Shown: positions 60,801 to 64,000 of the stretch, one piece after another | How positions within the stretch are numbered: position 1 is the stretch's first letter | Layout: each line of letters starts with the position of its first letter | Origin: Tubulanus polymorphus | Taxonomy: Eukaryota; Nemertea; Palaeonemertea; Tubulaniformes; Tubulanidae | Length of the DNA: 64,000 nt | NCBI RefSeq assembly: GCF_964204645.1 | Contig: NC_134026.1 | Span: forward strand, 6,324,001-6,388,000 | Direction of reading: 5' to 3' | The notes under the pieces: model-generated | Seen by the model: the letters and a program-made list of their open reading frames with translations, nothing else | What the model was told of the DNA's origin: nothing | The model's database searches: none | Made by a program: the position numbers and the translations under genes

Positions 60801-63612
60801 AGTCTAGTTTTCATGCATTCTGACTGTATGAAACACGCCCATTTTCAAAAGATCGCTCTCTTACCTCGAGGATGACATCAAAATCGGACAGAACGGAACC
60901 AATTTCACCAGTTTGATTGATCTTAAAGTTGAATGAATACGCTAATACTCCGCCATACATCACTAACTGTAACATAATTAAGTTCATTTGACTTACGGTA
61001 TAGGAATTTTGAACGTATTGAAACAAAGGACATCAGGTTCCAGCTGAGTTCTGTCAGCAGCCATACATACCTTATTCCCGATATACTGGGCAGGTGCTTG
61101 CCAGTAAGCCACAGTACAGAATGGCGACGCATCAGGGTTATAGATATCAACGCTGACTTTTAATCTTTTTCCTTCTTTCATCGGAATAATCGCTTCTTTC
61201 GCTAGAGCATCGGTCAACACCCAGTTTTTCAATGACGTCAACTATTAACAGATTCGGATTATTTCACTGTTCAGCAGTAACCATTGAGATTGATATATCA
61301 GAATTGAAAGAACTTACCGGTAATTTTCCCCACGGAACGCTCCTACACTGATCAGAGATTCCGAAACAGAAACACGGAGTACAACCTTCAGGATTATTAG
61401 CGTCGAGATTGAAGAATCCCGGACGACACCGGTCACAGAATTCACCAACAACGGCTCGCTGAAAATAACAATGAAGTGTCATCTTAAAACTTTTCCAATT
61501 GATAGATTGAGGTCATTAATCCCGGATGATGTTATAACATTGTTCATCAAATCATTCTTGAACATAAAATAAAACTTTTTATGGCCTTAACATTAGCATT
61601 TGAACTATAAATATTTCACTGAGAATCAGGGAATAGGGTTTTTGATAATAAGTGAGATAGAGGGTGCTTTGGAATGCTCTCACTTCCTGTCACTTTGTTT
61701 TTCAATACTTTCTCATGGTTTTGTTCACAAATTCCTTGAAAACGTTATGATATATACCTTACATATACAACTACCCTCACAGGTATCGACGTTAGTACTA
61801 CCGGCTCTGTTACACGGACACGGTTCACATTTAGGGAATCCCGTAAAACCTGGCGCACATTTATCACATCTCGGTCCCGTAAATCCCCTCTTACAAATAC
61901 AATCACCGGGATACTGGAATAGAATAACTTCATCATTTAGACAGAGACTGATTCTACAATATTCTCCTTAGAGAATTATTGCAATATTTCAAAGGATCCA
62001 GTCTTACAGTTCATAGTAAAAATTTTACATTGGAAATTAACTAATTAAAACACTTCAAGTGTCAAAATGTGGAACTGAGTTCAGGTTGATATTCATGCAT
62101 ATGTGCATATTTATTGCATCATTCGTTCTTGGTTTATTAACTGAATTTCATAAGGAAATTACATAGAAATGAATAGGATAATCAATGAAGAGCCTCTCAC
62201 CAACTGTTCATTGATACGACTTTCATCTTTCACGCATATTCCGATTGATCCAGACATTCGACAGTCACAGAGTCGACATGGATTTGGATGGATAGCGGGT
62301 ACACCACTAGGGCGAAAATATCCATCTTTGCAAGTCTGACAATTGATACCAGCTGTATTAGCCTAAAATAAGGAAGAAGTGGAATTTTCATATTTCTTAA
62401 ATCAGAAATTACAAAAAATCTAGTATTCTTAATACTTAAGAGTTGAAAACTTACCCGACATCCAACGCAAACCCCTCCTCCTTTATACATGCCTTCCATA
62501 TCAACACTTAAACTCAAATCGGCAACAGTTTGATTATAAACACATTTATCAGCTTTGCCATAACAATTACATTCTGTGAATTAAAAAACAAACTAAATGT
62601 AAGGCCTACATTCAATGTATGTGGAATTTTGTGGTTTCAAATGGAATCTTTGAAATTTCTAAATGCTAATTGATTGTGGGTCTTTTTTCAATTAATCTTT
62701 CATCAAACTCTCTCTAAACCAATTGTCGATGGACAAATTTTGACACAAATTCGACCCACAATTGTAGAACTTAGAATTATGAGGCCTATTCGAATGGGTC
62801 GGTCATTTACCTCTACAGACTGCGCTATCCAGATGAGTTCCTTGTCTCCATGGTAACTGATTGAACATAGGACAACATTTCTCACAACTTGTACCACAAG
62901 TATTGTGTTCACATTGACAAGCAACTCGCTGAAAAATTCAAACATAACTTAATTCACAAGTTCTTCAAAAACACTTGGATGAGCCTGTTTTATGCAAATA
63001 AAATCTATATGCATTCATCTATAATTGTACACAGTATTCTTCTACATGCGTCCAACCTAACATCTGTACGTTTAGTTTAAACCCATAGACAATCTAGATT
63101 AAAACCATCATGAGGCGAGGTGTTTTTAAATTGAATAATGAGTTTAAAACATATGATACCGAATATATAAATCTTTGCTTACCCCAGTCTCCTGATTCGG
63201 AACACACTGTCTTGCATGACCGAAACAAATACACTGTCCTCCGATTGAGATATCTTTTATTGAATAGAAATACTGAAAAATAAACATTTTTTCATTTATT
63301 TATTCGTGGAACTGTTTTTTCATCGATTTAAGAGAGCAAAGACTGACTGACTAACCCTTCTATAAACTGAAATATCTATATCTGATGGTCGATTCGTTTG
63401 AAATGTCATCAAATCAGCGTTCAACGTTTTAATCCTCTGAAAGCGTAATCTGATGAATCGCGCAGACGTGAATTCCTAAACATATCAAAAGAATTATACA
63501 ATTTTAGTTGTCGGAATATCTGAGAAAATTATCAGAATTATCATAAACTTACAATCAATTCTTTGCTGGGTCCTTCAACTCCTGGTCTTCCATTTACGAG
63601 GGAAACGTGAAT
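42068..63612 (-). CDS. LAMA: Laminin alpha chain, alpha1/alpha2 type (5' end beyond window)
   Basis: Sixty exons were read in continuous phase, about 3,290 residues. Domain order is LN (partial), four LE modules, L4, nine to ten LE modules, L4, LE modules split by a large repeat insert, an alpha helical coiled coil, and LG1-LG5. Two L4 domains plus an LN domain are the mark of the alpha1/alpha2 type (Drosophila wing blister, vertebrate LAMA1/2). The chain trimerises with beta and gamma chains through the coiled coil, polymerises through LN, and binds receptors through LG domains in the basement membrane. The stop follows LGYCPK. One join (between 60378 and 59039) is unresolved and seems to need a 16-nt micro-exon. 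The insert adds about 310 residues, so the full chain would exceed vertebrate alpha2. The detailed blocks are listed separately. Confidence 0.96.
46470..46560. repeat. Diverged copy of the CCCTAGGGGTAAATCCTC repeat
   Basis: GGTAAATCCTCAATGCGGGTGACAAC-like sequence followed by CTATGAAACTGAACCC matches the tandem repeat at 47.6-47.86 kb. Confidence 0.6.
47607..47862. repeat. Tandem pair, about 126-bp unit, in a laminin intron
   Basis: Two copies each contain CCCGGTTTCATAGA, AGTTATCCCTAGGGGTAAAT, CAACAATGAGAAACCATG-like sequence and AAATTTCAAAA. The unit is a member of the dispersed GGGCCCAGTTTC family. Confidence 0.8.
49217..52064 (-). CDS. LAMA: Laminin alpha: coiled-coil domain
   Basis: Exons 52064-51922, 51843-51751, 51677-51566, 51475-51313, 51234-51033, 50958-50839, 50757-50597, 50521-50383, 50298-50193, 50122-50003, 49629-49447, 49371-49217. 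It opens with [20 protein letters not shown], the Cys pair that links the three chains at the top of the long arm. It continues with heptad-rich, Lys/Glu/Asn-rich helix such as [19 protein letters not shown] and LQMKQTQ-like segments. About 570 residues, the family's normal size. Confidence 0.92.
49780..49870 (-). repeat. CTGANGAT/CGAAAC family copy in a laminin intron
   Basis: On the - strand: CTGAAGATGACTATTAGGAT then ATAGTCGAAACGTTGAAATAA. The arms GACTAT and ATAGTC pair perfectly. Flanking AATAATGAG and CAGAAAT phrases are shared with the 26.0-kb copy. Confidence 0.75.
52210..53571 (-). CDS. LAMA: Laminin alpha: LEc modules before the coiled coil
   Basis: Exons 53571-53444, 52566-52483 and 52400-52210. 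They read [20 protein letters not shown], then [20 protein letters not shown], then [20 protein letters not shown] and [15 protein letters not shown]. Fewer modules than in LE rods upstream, as usual for alpha1/2. The 877-bp intron between the first two exons holds nothing I recognise. Confidence 0.93.
53654..54724 (-). CDS. LAMA: Laminin alpha exon with Gly-Pro-Asp-Gly repeat insert
   Basis: One 1,071-bp exon (357 codons, phase 0 at both ends) starts [17 protein letters not shown] and ends [20 protein letters not shown], both recognisable as laminin LE sequence. Between them lies an in-frame repeat of the 11-residue unit [11 protein letters not shown], plus some 6-residue GPDGGK units, for about 310 residues with no stop. 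Splice sites and phases match the neighbouring exons, so the repeat appears to be translated. The first LE residues read SCQ-NAADGYY where the family has a Cys (C-x-x-C-x-x-G-[FY]-Y), so one cysteine is replaced by Ala. The insert sits between the second L4 and the LEc rod. I know of no laminin with this insert, but I could not search. Confidence 0.88.
53748..54674. repeat. 33-bp coding minisatellite (about 28 units)
   Basis: On the + strand the unit reads like TCCAGAGCCATCAGGTCC TTTGCCGCCATCAGG, with third-position variants and several shortened 18-bp units. All length changes are multiples of 3. Because the unit is 33 bp, long open frames appear in other frames too (340 codons on +, 360 on -); these are by-products. 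Sequence variation between units argues against an assembly artefact of one perfect repeat. Confidence 0.95.
55131..56192 (-). CDS. LAMA: Laminin alpha: second L4 domain
   Basis: Exons 56192-56031, 55950-55759, 55649-55522 and 55248-55131. Key phrases are [40 protein letters not shown] and [17 protein letters not shown], ending in the half [16 protein letters not shown]. This is the globular L4b domain of alpha1/alpha2 chains. Confidence 0.93.
56347..58867 (-). CDS. LAMA: Laminin alpha: LEb modules
   Basis: Exons 58867-58754, 58660-58443, 58356-58148, 58066-57960, 57887-57710, 57569-57463, 57373-57187, 57043-56904, 56812-56579, 56487-56347. They encode a rod of about ten laminin EGF-like modules with repeating C-x-C-x5-G-x3-C patterns, for instance [20 protein letters not shown] and [20 protein letters not shown]. 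The last exon has the half LE ([10 protein letters not shown]) before the second L4. Exon borders often fall within modules, as in vertebrate LAMA1/2. Confidence 0.94.
58941..61241 (-). CDS. LAMA: Laminin alpha: first L4 (laminin IV) domain
   Basis: Exons 61241-61071, 60966-60865, 60592-60378, a candidate 16-nt exon 60342-60327, and 59039-58941. Typical L4 phrases are [41 protein letters not shown] and [15 protein letters not shown], then SLELVAPG and the half [17 protein letters not shown]. Exon 60592-60378 ends in phase 2 while 59039 starts in phase 0, so about six residues must come from between. The reading EVSRR fits the family alignment but would leave an intron of only 35 nt. Confidence 0.85.
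59238..60228. mobile_element. About 990-bp TIR element in a laminin intron
   Basis: GCCCACTTGGGA at 59238-59249 is the exact reverse complement of TCCCAAGTGGGC at 60217-60228. The right end forms its own hairpin (AGCCCGCTGGGACT against AGTCCCAAGTGGGCT). Next to it is a GGACGGACGAACGGACGAAC run. The interior has internal repeats around TGGTGACCATA and GGCCATCTTGA. No transposase is recognised, and no clear target duplication. Confidence 0.65.
61318..63612 (-). CDS. LAMA: Laminin alpha: LN end and LEa modules
   Basis: Exons 63612-63553, 63475-63356, 63272-63183, 62928-62811, 62573-62455, 62362-62201, 61913-61758, 61458-61318. The first two are the LN end: [20 protein letters not shown], then [20 protein letters not shown] and [21 protein letters not shown] leads into LE1. 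Four LE modules follow with the usual eight-cysteine spacing, e.g. [17 protein letters not shown]. The last exon ends with the half LE ([10 protein letters not shown]) that precedes L4. In the family the LN domain drives network assembly. Confidence 0.94.
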
Positions 63613-64000
63613 CTAAAAACATCATACATCATATATTAATTTTCCACTTAACAATTTTTTAAGCCAACTCAGAATTGGCAAGTTTCCATTTTGAACTGAT
63701 TAGAAACATTTGTCCAGTTCCACAGTCATGGCTCAGATTTAAGACCAGTCTATAAGACCACTTTGGTTCTATAATCAATCTTACAACTAAGACCAGCCTT
63801 TTACTAGATATTTAAGACCACTTACCATGAACTAGTAACCTGGGGCTGGTTGAACTGCAGTCATGGTGTAGATTTTTGAGACCAGATCTTAGTTCTAAGA
63901 CAATCTGACAACTTAACATCAGTATCAGCTCATTTTGGCTCTTTAGCCAATCTAACAAACTGAAGACTAGTCGTAGGATTGAAGACCACTTTTGAAGCCA

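Noticed and set aside
61600..61971. 123-codon + strand frame
   Set aside because: Antisense shadow of laminin LE exon 61913-61758; Cys-rich codons read backwards give a long open frame.
1..64000. CRISPR arrays, operons or bacterial-type systems
   Set aside because: Genes are intron-split animal genes. The tandem repeats lack the regular repeat-spacer pattern.

Overview
This window is nuclear DNA from an animal, most likely a marine lophotrochozoan (mollusc-like). It is AT-rich. Genes are split into many short exons with GT-AG introns, and intergenic and intronic DNA is full of short transposon remnants and minisatellites. The phylum is an inference from gene types and repeat style; the sequence does not prove it.

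Layout. (1) 435-1752, + strand: the last two coding exons of a TAO-type Ste20 kinase, then a long 3' UTR. (2) 5.3-6.2 kb, - strand: the 3' end of a non-LTR retrotransposon. (3) 6.25-10.4 kb: no gene seen, only repeat remnants and a perfect hairpin. (4) 10434-18270, + strand: a secreted group III phospholipase A2-like protein that keeps the cysteine scaffold but lacks the calcium loop and catalytic residues. (5) 22687-32068, - strand: a complete 13-exon SLC6 Na+/Cl- dependent transporter (647 aa), with a possible 5' UTR exon and TATA box near 38.5-38.75 kb. (6) 33.0-38.4 kb: a cluster of terminal-inverted-repeat elements, LINE tails and tRNA-like repeats in the SLC6 upstream intron. (7) 39071-41336, + strand: complete IFT22/RABL5 (6 exons, 189 aa). 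(8) 63612-42068, - strand: most of a laminin alpha chain of the alpha1/alpha2 type. About 60 exons were read, running from the LN domain to the C-terminal LG5 stop codon; the signal peptide and start of LN lie beyond the window. IFT22 and laminin alpha converge, with about 730 bp between their stop codons.

The genes are functionally unrelated: kinase signalling, a secreted PLA2-fold protein, solute uptake, intraflagellar transport and basement membrane assembly. Nothing suggests an operon or a cluster with one shared task.

The most unusual signals are a roughly 310-residue Gly-Pro-Asp-Gly minisatellite insert coded in frame inside the laminin alpha chain, the inactive-looking group III PLA2, an SLC6 transporter with Asn in place of the outer-gate Phe, and a repeat family carrying a compensating hairpin in a hammerhead-like context. 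Exon boundaries were derived by hand from splice sites and reading phase and could be off by a base or two.
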